Below, piece by piece: positions 24,368 through 33,269 of a stretch of DNA of 64,000 nucleotides. Each line of letters starts with the position of its first letter. The stretch's first letter is position 1. Under the pieces are notes generated by a model, which was not told the origin of the DNA, made no database searches, and saw only the letters and a list, made by a program, of their open reading frames with translations. This DNA comes from Chloroflexota bacterium (GTDB lineage Bacteria > Chloroflexota > Anaerolineae > Aggregatilineales > Phototrophicaceae), in contig JAIUNI010000011.1 in assembly GCA_020161935.1 (NCBI GenBank), positions 62,001 to 126,000 on the forward strand, in the 5' to 3' direction. The translations under genes were made by a program, and so were the position numbers.

Positions 24368-25996
24368 ATGCGGATTTTCATCAGCTACGCCAGTAAAAAT
24401 CGTGAGTTGGTTCGGAAGCTGGCAGAAGACTTAAATGATTTGGGGCATGAGGTTTGGTTTGATCGTGAACTGAGTGGCGGTCAGCAGTGGTGGGAAGAAA
24501 TCCTCAATAGCATACGAGACTGTGATTTATTCATCTTCGCTCTGACACAAGAATCGCTTGACTCACGGCCTTGCAAGCTCGAATACACTTATGCCAGCCA
24601 ACTTCGCAAACGAATCTTGCCTGTATTGATGGCGGATGTAACGCTCAGTGTATTGCCCCCTGAACTCGCCATTATTCAATTTGTGGACTATCGGGAAGCT
24701 GATAAAAAAGCAACAATCGCTTTTAACCGTGCCATGAATATGCTGCCACCGCCGCAGCTTCTCCCCGACCCGCTGCCCGTACCACCGCCCGCGCCAGTAT
24801 CGCCACTCAGCGATATACGCGCTCAAATTGATGTGCCTAGCCTGACCGTCGATGAACAGCGTTTGCTGGTCGCTAAGTTAGCTGATTATGTTAAAGCGCC
24901 TGACACTGCCAACGATGCGCGTGCTTTGCTGCGTCGCCTTCGCCAGCGTGATGACCTGCTGGCAAAGGTTGATCGGGAGATTAGTTTGATTCTTTCAGGA
25001 GGTAAATCGAATAAAATCTTACCTAGATTATTCATAAAAGTTCGTTCATTACATTCTGCTGTGATTTCTCCCGACGGTAAGTATATTGTCGCTATGGCAT
25101 GGGGCGAAGGTGTAAACCACTTACTAATGTGGAGTACTATAACAGGGGAAATTATTACTGAAATCAACATAGATGATTCTTCATATGTGATTAAGTTTTT
25201 GAATGATAACGAATCTGTACTTACGAGGATAGGCAGTGATAAACTAAAAATCTTTAATATACATAAACGTGAATTTGTTTCTGAATTGGAAAGCTCTGAA
25301 GATGTTTGGATTTCAGCAGATATAAACCTAATTAACAGACATATAATTTTAGTATTAAACCGAGAAATTAGAGACATTATTCAAATTTGGAATATCGATA
25401 CATATAAGCTGATTTGGGAACACAAATTAGGCGGTCAAGACATTAGAAAAGTTTCGTATTCGAATGATGGATCTAAGTTCTTAATTGCAGGAGATGCGGG
25501 TCTTTTTATTTTTGATACATTGGAATTTAAGCAAATTCGCCACGAGTATTACAAAATTGCTGATGCCATGTTTTCGCCTGATGGAAATATGGTGTGTGTC
25601 TGTTTCCATAAGGACCTTTGGAGTAGAGAAGTTAAAATAACAAATATTGATCCTTCATCATTTGGCTACGTTTGGTACTTAAAAGAACCTTGGCATCATG
25701 ATTTGCGTTCTGGGGAACATGATGCGAATAGAGTTGAAGCACGAAGAATAATCTTTTGTTCTGATGGAAAAACCATAATTACTCATTCAAGTAATGGTTT
25801 AGTGAAGTTATGGGATACCAGTAGATCTGATACCCCTACAGGTCATACCATTGGATATGCAACTAAAAATAGTATTCTAGCTATTTCTAAGGATGGAAAG
25901 TGGCTTATCACTGAAGACGAACCCCAACTGCTTCGTCTTAGTCCAACAATTCCTTGGGACTATGACGAAGGTGTTGGTCTGTATTTGAATGATTAA
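24368..25996 (+). CDS. TIR domain protein with C-terminal propeller-like repeats
   Basis: From ATG 24368 (542 residues) the first ~130 residues are a TIR domain: MRIFISYASKNRELVRKLAEDLNDLGHEVWFD, then IRDCDLFIFALTQESLDSRPCKLEYTYA, where the Glu of CKLE is at the position of the catalytic Glu of NAD-cleaving TIRs. A Pro-rich linker (PPPPQLLPDPLPVPPPAP) and a small helical region (about 165-215) follow, then WD40-like blades (about 230-540; AVISPDGKYIVAMAWG, DAMFSPDGNMVCV, IIFCSDGKTIITHSSNGLVKLWD). DNA after about 25000 is markedly AT-richer. The architecture suggests a sensor propeller coupled to a TIR effector, as in some bacterial immunity or signalling proteins. Confidence 0.85.
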   Translation: MRIFISYASKNRELVRKLAEDLNDLGHEVWFDRELSGGQQWWEEILNSIRDCDLFIFALTQESLDSRPCKLEYTYASQLRKRILPVLMADVTLSVLPPELAIIQFVDYREADKKATIAFNRAMNMLPPPQLLPDPLPVPPPAPVSPLSDIRAQIDVPSLTVDEQRLLVAKLADYVKAPDTANDARALLRRLRQRDDLLAKVDREISLILSGGKSNKILPRLFIKVRSLHSAVISPDGKYIVAMAWGEGVNHLLMWSTITGEIITEINIDDSSYVIKFLNDNESVLTRIGSDKLKIFNIHKREFVSELESSEDVWISADINLINRHIILVLNREIRDIIQIWNIDTYKLIWEHKLGGQDIRKVSYSNDGSKFLIAGDAGLFIFDTLEFKQIRHEYYKIADAMFSPDGNMVCVCFHKDLWSREVKITNIDPSSFGYVWYLKEPWHHDLRSGEHDANRVEARRIIFCSDGKTIITHSSNGLVKLWDTSRSDTPTGHTIGYATKNSILAISKDGKWLITEDEPQLLRLSPTIPWDYDEGVGLYLND

Positions 25997-26021
25997 GGGG
26001 ATAGAAAGTTTCTACCCCTTA
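25994..26021. terminator. Bidirectional hairpin between convergent genes
   Basis: TAAGGGG-A-TAGAAA-G-TTTCTA-CCCCTTA forms a 13-bp stem with one bulge and a minimal loop, located between the TIR stop (25996) and the LLM stop (26033). The position suits termination from both sides, although long T-tracts are lacking. Confidence 0.65.
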
Positions 26022-26032
26022 GTTAGCATAAG

Positions 26033-26956
26033 CTAGTTATGGAAGTGGGGCAGCACGTCTCGTGCCAGCGCTTCTAAGCCCTTGATGTCGTCCAACTCCA
26101 TCCACTGAAGCATGAAACGTTCGACACCGGCTTCGACAAACTTACCGATCTGGTCAACCACCGCCGACCCCGTACCGATGATGCGGCGCGGGTTGTTGTT
26201 ATCATGGTCGCCCGGTTCTTTCGCCAGCTTGGCCTGAACCTCGGCATCAGTCGTGCCGAACAGGATGCGGGTCATCAACGAGCGCTTTACATCGGTGGGC
26301 TTACGTCCCTGTTCTGCCAGCAAACGGTCAAGCAGCGCCTCACGTTCTTTTAGTTCGGACGCTTGCAGGAATACGGCGTTCCACTCGTCGGCGTACTTTG
26401 CCACCAGCGGCAGCGTTTTCTTCGGCCCATTCCCGCCGATCATCAGCCGTGGCCCGCCCGGTCGCTGCGGGCGTGGCAGCAAGATCGCGTCGTTGAGCGA
26501 GAAGTGTTCGCCGCTGTAGCTGACGGGTGTATCGCTTTTGAGCAGTTTGGTCGTCACCTCCAGCGCGTCCTCGAACATGGCGATACGGGTTGACTTGTCG
26601 TAGAAGGGGATGCCGAACTGGGTATGCTCGCGTTCGTGCCAGCCGATACCCACACCGAGGATGCAGCGCCCACCGCTCAGGTCATCCACCGCCGCCGCCA
26701 TCCGCGTCAGCAGGGCGGGGTGCCGGAAGGTCACGGGCGAGACACACGTTCCGAACTCGATGCGTTGGGTGTGGCTGGCGGCGTAGGTCAGCGAGACCCA
26801 TGTTTCCAGCGACTCTTCATCCGGTGGGCCGATGGTGAAATGGTCGGAACGGAACACACACTGGAAGCCGAAATCCTCAGCCGCTTGCAGAATGGCTTGC
26901 CATCGCGCCCATGTCAGGCCGGCCTGTCCTTCGAGCATGATACCGATTTGCGTCAT
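26033..26956 (-). CDS. LLM class (F420-dependent type) oxidoreductase
   Basis: The 307-residue TIM-barrel protein has the luciferase-like signatures: WARWQAILQAAEDFGFQCVFRSDHF near the N-terminus, EFGTCVSPVTFRHPALLTRMAAAVDDLSGGRCILGVGIGWHEREHTQFGIPF in the middle and PRLMIGGNGPKKTLPLVAKYADEWN (about 175-200). This version belongs to the F420-dependent subgroup rather than the bacterial luciferases. It would use reduced F420 (or FMN) to act on an unknown organic substrate. Its neighbours are the two PPOX enzymes 2 kb away. Confidence 0.88.
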   Translation of the reverse strand: MTQIGIMLEGQAGLTWARWQAILQAAEDFGFQCVFRSDHFTIGPPDEESLETWVSLTYAASHTQRIEFGTCVSPVTFRHPALLTRMAAAVDDLSGGRCILGVGIGWHEREHTQFGIPFYDKSTRIAMFEDALEVTTKLLKSDTPVSYSGEHFSLNDAILLPRPQRPGGPRLMIGGNGPKKTLPLVAKYADEWNAVFLQASELKEREALLDRLLAEQGRKPTDVKRSLMTRILFGTTDAEVQAKLAKEPGDHDNNNPRRIIGTGSAVVDQIGKFVEAGVERFMLQWMELDDIKGLEALARDVLPHFHN

Positions 26957-27078
26957 AAGAGAGTCTCCACATAATGATGAACGGGCAAAACAGGTTGAAA
27001 CTGTCGCATTCAGGATTTTATCGGTAAGATTGCAGAAATGTTAAGCGTAATTGTAGCGAACTCTCGTTGAAGATACCC

Positions 27079-28413
27079 ATGCCACCTGCTTATATCCATT
27101 TCCTGCTCATTCCGCATCCTTCTGAAAACCAAATCCTGATGCTTTCAGATGAAACCGGTCAGCGTTTGCCCCACTTCGAAACAGCCGAACCGCACTACTG
27201 GCAAACGGTCGCGCCGGTGACGCAAAAGGTATCCGAACATCTTGGCATACGCTTGGCGACCCTACGCTGCATGAAAACGGAATTTGCTAACGACAACATC
27301 ACCCTATTTTACGCCATCGACGGCTCGTTGATCCCCGCCGATTGGCAGCCGCCGCAGGGCATGACGTGGGTCGAGCAGGACGCGGTGGGTGAGCTACCGC
27401 CCGAACAAAAAGCAGTCGTCGAGGAATGGTTCCAGTGGAAGGCGGACGTGGATGCCATTCGTACTGAGTGGTACCGCCCCGGTTGGTTCGCCAAAACGAC
27501 CGCGTGGATTGAGCAGCAGTTTGATGAACGTGGCATCTTGCTTACCGTGCCAATCGAGCAGGTGCGCTCGTGGGAACGGTCGGCCATTCTGCGGGCGCAA
27601 ACGTCGTTCGGCACGATTTACTTCAAAGCGCTGCCGGGCATGTTCCGCCATGAAGCGCCGCTGGTGAAGTGGCTGGCCTATAACGACCCTGAACTGTTCC
27701 CTAAGCCGATTTTAGTAGACGGTTGGCGGCGCTGGCTGCTGATGCCGGATTATGGGTCGCAAACCTTGGAGTCCGTCACGGAAATCGAACGGTGGGAAGC
27801 GGCGCTCCGGCGTTTCGCGGAGCTGCAAATCAGCCTGTCGGTTCGCATCAATGAATTGATCGGCCTCGGCTGCCCTGACCGCCGCCTGTATACCTTGTCA
27901 TCCGCCATCGAACCGCTGTTGATGAGCAGCGCCGGGTCGCTTTCGGGGAGCGGCCTGAAACTTACGGATGAAGAACTGGAGCAGCTCCGCGCCCGCATAC
28001 CGGAGTTTCAGCAAGCCTGTTCAGCGCTCGGCAACTACGGCATTCCCGCGTCACTGGAACATGGCGACTTTTGGGCGGGGCAGGTGGTCGTGAACGGCGA
28101 CAAAACAGTATTTATCGACTGGTCGGATAGCTCGATCAGTCATCCATTCTTCAGCTTATACTTCCTCAATGACGCTGATGCCAAGCTGCCGGATGCCCCT
28201 AATGTCCGTGAACGCTTGCGGGATGCCTACCTGCAACCGTGGAGGGCGTATGAACCCCTTGATAAATTGATCGAAGCCTTTGACCTCGCCATGCTGCTTG
28301 CGCCGCTGCATCACGCCCTCATCTATCAGCGCCACATCCTGCCGCAGATGCAGGTGCAGTGGGAGATGAACAACATGATCGCTTTTTATTTACGGAGTTT
28401 GCTACCAAAATAA
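27079..28413 (+). CDS. Aminoglycoside phosphotransferase (APH) family protein
   Basis: I choose ATG 27079 (MPPAYIHFLLIP) over an upstream TTG at 27067; this gives 444 residues. The C-terminal half is an APH/choline-kinase-like fold: SLEHGDFWAGQVVVNGDKTVFIDWSD contains the catalytic HGDxxxxN-like motif (Gln in place of the usual Asn) and the metal-binding IDW(S)D. The N-terminal ~130 residues (HFLLIPHPSENQILMLSDETG... ) are of a different type, weakly reminiscent of a nudix-like fold without the nudix box. The substrate is unknown. It lies upstream of the rhamnose promoter and is probably separate from that operon. Confidence 0.75.
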   Translation: MPPAYIHFLLIPHPSENQILMLSDETGQRLPHFETAEPHYWQTVAPVTQKVSEHLGIRLATLRCMKTEFANDNITLFYAIDGSLIPADWQPPQGMTWVEQDAVGELPPEQKAVVEEWFQWKADVDAIRTEWYRPGWFAKTTAWIEQQFDERGILLTVPIEQVRSWERSAILRAQTSFGTIYFKALPGMFRHEAPLVKWLAYNDPELFPKPILVDGWRRWLLMPDYGSQTLESVTEIERWEAALRRFAELQISLSVRINELIGLGCPDRRLYTLSSAIEPLLMSSAGSLSGSGLKLTDEELEQLRARIPEFQQACSALGNYGIPASLEHGDFWAGQVVVNGDKTVFIDWSDSSISHPFFSLYFLNDADAKLPDAPNVRERLRDAYLQPWRAYEPLDKLIEAFDLAMLLAPLHHALIYQRHILPQMQVQWEMNNMIAFYLRSLLPK

Positions 28414-28424
28414 CAGCTTTTCTC

Positions 28425-28436
28425 TTAAACGTTTAA
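28425..28436. promoter_or_regulatory. LacI-type operator candidate TTAAACGTTTAA
   Basis: This perfect 12-bp palindrome with a central CG is typical of LacI-family operators and lies 60 bp upstream of the -35 box of the rhamnose operon. A near copy, TTAAACGTTAAA, lies at 42724-42735 before the trehalase-like gene. No LacI-family regulator is encoded in the window, so the binding protein is unknown. Confidence 0.5.
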
Positions 28437-28495
28437 TGTTTGATGAGTAGCTTCTGAAATTCGCGTGAAACGGGTAAATTATTGACGTATGGACG

Positions 28496-28524
28496 TTGAC
28501 ATGGTACTTTTGGTGCGTTATAAA
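28496..28524 (+). promoter_or_regulatory. Near-consensus sigma70-type promoter of the rhamnose operon
   Basis: TTGACA (28496-28501), an exact 17-bp spacer and TATAAA (28519-28524). This is the best promoter match in the region. It would give a leader of about 215 nt before the first gene at 28745. Confidence 0.7.
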
Positions 28525-28652
28525 AGAGCATAGAACGAAAGCAAACGAAATCGCATCGCACTCCCATCGAACACCGTTGCTTACGTCAATGCCCACACAC
28601 TTTGCAGCACCATTCAGCTACCCTTACATCGTCGCCTGTGTTTGCTTTCGTG

Positions 28653-28676
28653 GGGGGAGGATGAAAATCCTCCCCC
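28653..28676. repeat. Strong hairpin in the leader of the rhamnose operon
   Basis: GGGGGAGGAT-GAAA-ATCCTCCCCC is a perfect 10-bp stem closed by a GAAA tetraloop, about 70 nt before the start codon. There is no T-tract directly after it (TCAAAAAATAAC). It could be a transcript-stabilising or attenuating hairpin, or simply another palindromic repeat. Confidence 0.6.
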
Positions 28677-28744
28677 TCAAAAAATAACACTGAATAAGTT
28701 TAACTTTAAATAAAATTTTACCTTTAATAGCAAAGCGGAAAATT

Positions 28745-30808
28745 ATGCCTCAAAATCTATGGAACTCCGACGAAGCCAGCCGCCTGCCTGACCTCGATGG
28801 TTTGGTTTACCGCAGTAATCTCCTCGGACGTGATCGCGCTGTTGTCAACATCTATGGTGGGAACACCAGCGCCAAACTGATGATGACCGACCACGTTGGG
28901 CGGCAGGTCGAAGTCCTCGCCGTTAAAGCCTCCGGTTCGGACATCTTCGACATCAAGGAAAAAGGGTTTGCCCTGCTCAAGATGGAAGATGTCATGCCAA
29001 CCTTCCAGCGCGAGAAGATGACCGATGAGGAAATGGTCGAGTACCTCAATCGCACCGTTTTCGAGCAGGGCCGCCCGCGCCAGAGCATCGAAACTCTCCT
29101 TCACGCCTTCGTTCCCTTCAAGCATGTTGACCACACCCATCCTGACGCGGTGATTAGTGTCGCCTGTGCGCCGGATGGCGAGCAAGCCGCCCGTGATGTG
29201 TACGGCTCGCGCATGGCGTGGGTTCCCTACATCAAGCCCGGTTTCACCCTCAGCAAGTGGATCGGTCAGCAGGTGATCGACAATCCCGGCATTGAGTGCG
29301 TGGTGATGGGCAAGCACGGCCTCGTCACATGGGCGGATAACTCCAAAGCCTGCTACGACAAATCAATTGAAATGATTCAGGTTGCCGAGGACTACGTTGC
29401 CGACAAGCGGAAGGGCAAGAAGGTTTTCGGTGATCTGGTCGTGAAGCCGCTTTCGGCCAATGAACGCCACAACCTTATGGCGGAAGTGCTGCCGATCATT
29501 CGCGGCGCGGTCAACACCAAAGGGTCGAACATCCTCAGCTACGACGACAGTGAAGACGTGCTGGATATGGTTGGTGGAGGGAAATCACCGGAAGTTAGCC
29601 AGATGGGCGCGGCTTGCCCTGACCATCTCGTCCACGTCAAGCGCCAGCCGTTGTTCATCAACTGGAAGCCGGAAGAGGGTGTTGATGCGCTCAAGGCGCT
29701 GCTGCCGACCGCCGTTGCCGACTACCAGACGCGCTATGTGGAATACTTCGAACGCTCTAAAGAACCGGGTGATGAACTCGGTAATCCCGCCCCGCGCGTC
29801 ATTCTGATCCCCGGCCTCGGCATGGTCAACACAGGCAAAGATGCTATGAACGCCGATGTCAGCCGCCAGTTGTACCACCGCGCGATCAACGTCATCGGTG
29901 GCAGCGAGGCGCTCGGCGGTTTCGTCAGCCTGACTGAAAAAGAAGCCTACGACATCGAATACTGGCCGCTGGAACTCTACAAACTGCGCCTCGCCCCGCC
30001 GCCCCGTGATTACGCGGGTAAGGTGGCGCTGATTACCGGCGCTGCCAGCGGCATCGGTCGGGCGACAGCGTACCGCCTCGCCGCAGATGGGGCACACATC
30101 GTCGTGAGTGATATTAACGAAGCGGGTGGCGCGGAAACCGTCGCGGAGATCAACAAGAAGTACGGCTTCAAACGTGCGGTGTTCGTCAAGACCGATGTCA
30201 CCAGTGAACAAGCTGTGATCGACAGCTTCAAACAAGCAGTGTTGGCCTACGGCGGCATCGACATTGTTGTGAACAATGCTGGTATCGCGGGTGGCGCGAA
30301 CATTGAAGACACGACACTCGCCATGTGGCAGAAGAACATCGACATCCTCGCCACCGGTTACTTCCTCGTCGCCCGCGAGTCGTTCAAACTGCTCAAGCAG
30401 CAGGGTGTCGGCGGCTCGATGGTGTTTGTGTGCAGTAAGAACAGCATCGCCCCCGGCAAAGGTGCGGTCGCCTACAGCGCGGCGAAGGCGGCGGAACTGC
30501 ATATCGCCCGTTCGCTGGCGGAAGAAGGCGGCGGCTTCGGTATCCGCGTCAACTCCGTCCTGCCGGATGGTGTTATTCGCGGCAGCAGCATCTGGGACAG
30601 CGAATGGAAAGAAGCCCGCGCCAAGCAGTATGGCGTAAAGACCGAAGACCTCAACGACTTTTACAAGCAGCGCAACACACTCAAGGTCGAAATCCTGCCG
30701 GAGGACATCGCCGAAGCGATTGCCTTCCTCGGTGGGCCGCGTGCCGCCAAGACGACCGGCGCAGTCCTAACGGTTGATGGCGGCGTACCGGTCGCCTACG
30801 TGCGCTAG
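28745..30808 (+). CDS. rhaD: Bifunctional rhamnulose-1-phosphate aldolase / short-chain dehydrogenase
   Basis: The 687-residue protein fuses a class II aldolase (about 1-410; VDHTHPDAVISV with metal-binding His residues, and MGKHGLVTWAD) to an SDR domain (about 425-687; ALITGAASGIGRA, NNAGIAGG, catalytic AYSAAKAAE). This architecture is known from L-rhamnose catabolism, where the aldolase cleaves L-rhamnulose-1-phosphate to DHAP and L-lactaldehyde and the dehydrogenase domain oxidises L-lactaldehyde to L-lactate with NAD+. It is the first gene of the operon, with a weak ribosome site. It pairs with rhamnulokinase downstream and the hydroxyacid oxidase at 37909. Confidence 0.92.
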   Translation: MPQNLWNSDEASRLPDLDGLVYRSNLLGRDRAVVNIYGGNTSAKLMMTDHVGRQVEVLAVKASGSDIFDIKEKGFALLKMEDVMPTFQREKMTDEEMVEYLNRTVFEQGRPRQSIETLLHAFVPFKHVDHTHPDAVISVACAPDGEQAARDVYGSRMAWVPYIKPGFTLSKWIGQQVIDNPGIECVVMGKHGLVTWADNSKACYDKSIEMIQVAEDYVADKRKGKKVFGDLVVKPLSANERHNLMAEVLPIIRGAVNTKGSNILSYDDSEDVLDMVGGGKSPEVSQMGAACPDHLVHVKRQPLFINWKPEEGVDALKALLPTAVADYQTRYVEYFERSKEPGDELGNPAPRVILIPGLGMVNTGKDAMNADVSRQLYHRAINVIGGSEALGGFVSLTEKEAYDIEYWPLELYKLRLAPPPRDYAGKVALITGAASGIGRATAYRLAADGAHIVVSDINEAGGAETVAEINKKYGFKRAVFVKTDVTSEQAVIDSFKQAVLAYGGIDIVVNNAGIAGGANIEDTTLAMWQKNIDILATGYFLVARESFKLLKQQGVGGSMVFVCSKNSIAPGKGAVAYSAAKAAELHIARSLAEEGGGFGIRVNSVLPDGVIRGSSIWDSEWKEARAKQYGVKTEDLNDFYKQRNTLKVEILPEDIAEAIAFLGGPRAAKTTGAVLTVDGGVPVAYVR

Positions 30809-30820
30809 TCAGAATATTGG

Positions 30821-30847
30821 TAGGGGTTTGCTGCCGGTAAACCCCTA
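30821..30847. repeat. Hairpin TAGGGGTTT...AAACCCCTA after rhaD
   Basis: TAGGGGTTT-(9 nt)-AAACCCCTA is a perfect 9-bp inverted repeat 12 nt after the rhaD stop codon, and the preceding GGTAGGGG fits the dispersed GTAGGGG palindrome family. There is no T-tract; a partial transcription barrier or a stabilising 3' structure is possible. Confidence 0.55.
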
Positions 30848-30920
30848 TACCACCAAAACACGTTACAATCGAAGCAGCTTTTCAGCCATCTGTTCTTAAC
30901 AAAGTGAGCTTTTTAAGAGA

Positions 30921-31391
30921 ATGACTGATCTCAAAGAATTTTTATTTGGCGTAGAAGCCCTTGAAATAAAGTCCAGTAAATCCATGCAAGCCTGTGTTGA
31001 CTCGATTGCTCGTATGCACCAGCCTCGACAGTGGCTGCAGTTGGTCGATACCATTGTTAATTTGAGACATCATTATGATGATCAGTATGTGGTTGAAGTC
31101 CACAAGCAGCGTCACTTCCGATTTATTAGTATGACAAGCGTGGCATTCAAGGGTAATTTGGAATCGGATGCGAGTGGAAAAGTAACACTCCGTGGGCAAA
31201 CCCGATTTCAAGAATGGTATTACATCGTCGTCGGGATCGCACTCGCTGTCGCTTTTATATGGTCGGCTAGAAATCCAGAACATAGCGTCATTGTGGTTTT
31301 GTTTTTGATCGTTATGCTGGTTGTGGCAAACTGGTTCGCTCGTTCAGACAAAGCATACTTGTTGAACGAAATCGGATACGCTGCCCGTTAA
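30921..31391 (+). CDS. Hypothetical protein with two C-terminal membrane helices
   Basis: The 156-residue protein has a soluble N-terminal part of about 95 residues and two adjacent hydrophobic helices (about 103-118 and 120-138), then a short tail. I do not recognise the family. It interrupts the spacing between the aldolase and kinase genes, with 112-nt and 59-nt gaps. Its codon use is more AT-rich than that of its neighbours (many TAT/GAT/AAT codons), which suggests later insertion in the operon. Confidence 0.6.
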   Translation: MTDLKEFLFGVEALEIKSSKSMQACVDSIARMHQPRQWLQLVDTIVNLRHHYDDQYVVEVHKQRHFRFISMTSVAFKGNLESDASGKVTLRGQTRFQEWYYIVVGIALAVAFIWSARNPEHSVIVVLFLIVMLVVANWFARSDKAYLLNEIGYAAR

Positions 31392-31450
31392 TGAAATTTT
31401 GATCGATAATCTGATAGCAGTGGTTTTAAATTAACAATCGAAAGTTATTT

Positions 31451-32890
31451 ATGGCTTCAAAAAAAGTTATTGCAATTGACTTTGGTGCCGAGTCGGGGCG
31501 GGTGATGCAGGTCGCCTACGACGGCTCTGGCCTGCACATCGAAGAACTGCACCGCTTCGCCAATACCCCCGTTACCGCCAACGGCACGCTGTATTGGGAC
31601 GCGCTGCGCCTGTTCCACGACATTCAGGTCGGCGTGAAGATGGCCTCGCCCAACGCCGCCTCGATTGGTATTGATACGTGGGGTGTCGATTACGCTTTCC
31701 TCGACCGTGATGGTCGCTTACTCGCCAACCCTGTCCACTACCGCGACAAGAGTTGGGAAGGCATGATGGATTGGGTTTATGAGCGCATCCCGCGCCGCGA
31801 ACTTTACGAACGCACGGGTTTGCAGATGATTCCGGTCAACGGCATCTGGCGCTTGGCGAGCCTCGCCAAGAACAACAGCCCGCTGCTGGATGCTGCCCAC
31901 ACCTATTTGCCGATCTCCGACTTGTTCAACTATTGGATGAGTGGCAGCAAAACGTCCGAATTTACCCACGCTAGCACCCACCAGATTTATAACCCGCACA
32001 TCGGCAATTGGGACTTTGACCTGCTCGGCAAACTGGGTGTGCCGACCAAAATGTTCGGCGAAATTGTGCCGCCCGGTACGCGCCTCGGCGAGTATCAAGG
32101 TATTCCGGTGATCGTCCCCGCCACCCACGACACCGGCAGCGCAGTGGTCGCTGTCCCTACCACAACCGCCGATTATGCCTACATCAGCAGCGGCACATGG
32201 AGTTTGCTCGGCCTCGAACTGCCGCAGCCGGTCATCAACGATGCGGCTTATGAAGCCAACGCCACCAACGAAGGCGGCATGGAAAATACATGGCGCTTCC
32301 TCAAGAACATCGCGGGGATGTGGTTAGTGCAGCAGTGCCGTGCCACATGGGCAGCCGCAGGGCAGGTCTACGAGTACGCCGAACTGGCGCAGATGGCCGA
32401 ACAAGCCGCCGCATTCCGCACCTTCATCGACCCTGATGATGTGAGTTTTTACCAACCGGGGGATATGCCGAGCGCGATACGGCAGTTCTGTGAGCAAACC
32501 CGCCAGCATGTGCCGGTTAACGTTGGTTCAATGACCCGCGTGATCTACGAAAGCCTCGCCATGAAGTACCGCTACGTGCTGGAGCAGTTGTGCCGCGTGG
32601 CCGGGCGCAAAGCCGAAACGGTGCATATCATTGGTGGCGGTTCGCGTAACGCGCTGCTCTGCCAGATGACCGCCGACTGCACAGGGCGCGTGGTGGTGGC
32701 TGGCCCGGCAGAAGCGACGGCGCTGGGCAACGCGATTGTGCAGTTGGTGGCGCTCGGCGAGTTTAGCAATATGGCGGAAGCCCGAACGTTGCTCAGTAAA
32801 GGCGAGGGCATGGTGACCTACGAACCGAGCAACACCGCCGCGTGGGACGAAGCCTACGAACGATTCTTGAAAATCCTGACGGTGAAATAA
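31451..32890 (+). CDS. rhaB: Rhamnulokinase
   Basis: This 479-residue FGGY carbohydrate kinase has the rhamnulokinase pattern: AIDFGAESGRVM at the N-terminus (phosphate-binding loop 1), GIDTWGVDYAFLD, the ATHDTGSAV segment (about 222-230) and VHIIGGGSRNALLCQMTADCTGRVVVAGPAEATALGNA (about 392-430, adenosine motif). It phosphorylates L-rhamnulose at C1 with ATP to give the aldolase substrate. It begins with the AT-rich GAAAGTTATTTATG start context shared by the two permease genes of this locus. The next gene follows after 7 nt. Confidence 0.95.
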   Translation: MASKKVIAIDFGAESGRVMQVAYDGSGLHIEELHRFANTPVTANGTLYWDALRLFHDIQVGVKMASPNAASIGIDTWGVDYAFLDRDGRLLANPVHYRDKSWEGMMDWVYERIPRRELYERTGLQMIPVNGIWRLASLAKNNSPLLDAAHTYLPISDLFNYWMSGSKTSEFTHASTHQIYNPHIGNWDFDLLGKLGVPTKMFGEIVPPGTRLGEYQGIPVIVPATHDTGSAVVAVPTTTADYAYISSGTWSLLGLELPQPVINDAAYEANATNEGGMENTWRFLKNIAGMWLVQQCRATWAAAGQVYEYAELAQMAEQAAAFRTFIDPDDVSFYQPGDMPSAIRQFCEQTRQHVPVNVGSMTRVIYESLAMKYRYVLEQLCRVAGRKAETVHIIGGGSRNALLCQMTADCTGRVVVAGPAEATALGNAIVQLVALGEFSNMAEARTLLSKGEGMVTYEPSNTAAWDEAYERFLKILTVK

Positions 32891-32897
32891 GACGAAG

Positions 32898-33269
32898 ATG
32901 CCGCCGCACCCGTTTCATACAACCGATTGGGCGACCGTCGAAAAGACACTGCACACCGGCGAAACGGGTGAGGCAGCATGGCAAACGCTGATCTTCGGTG
33001 ACATCCGCATCCGCAAGGTCGAATACTCGGCGGGTTACTTAGCCGATCACTGGTGCAGCAAAGGGCATGTCATTCTGTGTTTGGAGGGCGAGATGCGAAC
33101 CGAACTACAAGATGGGCGGGTGTTTACGCTCAAGGCTGGCATGACGTATCAAGTAGGTGATAACGCCGAGGCGCATCGCTCGTCCACCGAGAATGGGTGC
33201 AAGCTGTTTATCGTCGCTCAAACGCTCTTTTCTAAAAAATATTTTTGTGATTACTGGAACTTTTTATGA
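32898..33269 (+). CDS. DHCW motif cupin fold protein
   Basis: The 123-residue protein contains the ADHWCSKGHVILCLEGEM segment (about 50-68), a variant of the DHCW-motif cupin family (here DHWC), followed by the second cupin motif region (FTLKAGMTYQVGDNAEAHRSSTENG). The fold suggests a sugar-binding or isomerising small barrel, but no reaction is established. It overlaps the next gene by 4 nt (ATGA), so it is tightly coupled to the zinc dehydrogenase. Confidence 0.75.
   Translation: MPPHPFHTTDWATVEKTLHTGETGEAAWQTLIFGDIRIRKVEYSAGYLADHWCSKGHVILCLEGEMRTELQDGRVFTLKAGMTYQVGDNAEAHRSSTENGCKLFIVAQTLFSKKYFCDYWNFL

Noticed and set aside
29585..30502. Antisense 305-codon frame inside rhaD
   Set aside because: It is a shadow of a high-GC gene with clear domains on the other strand.
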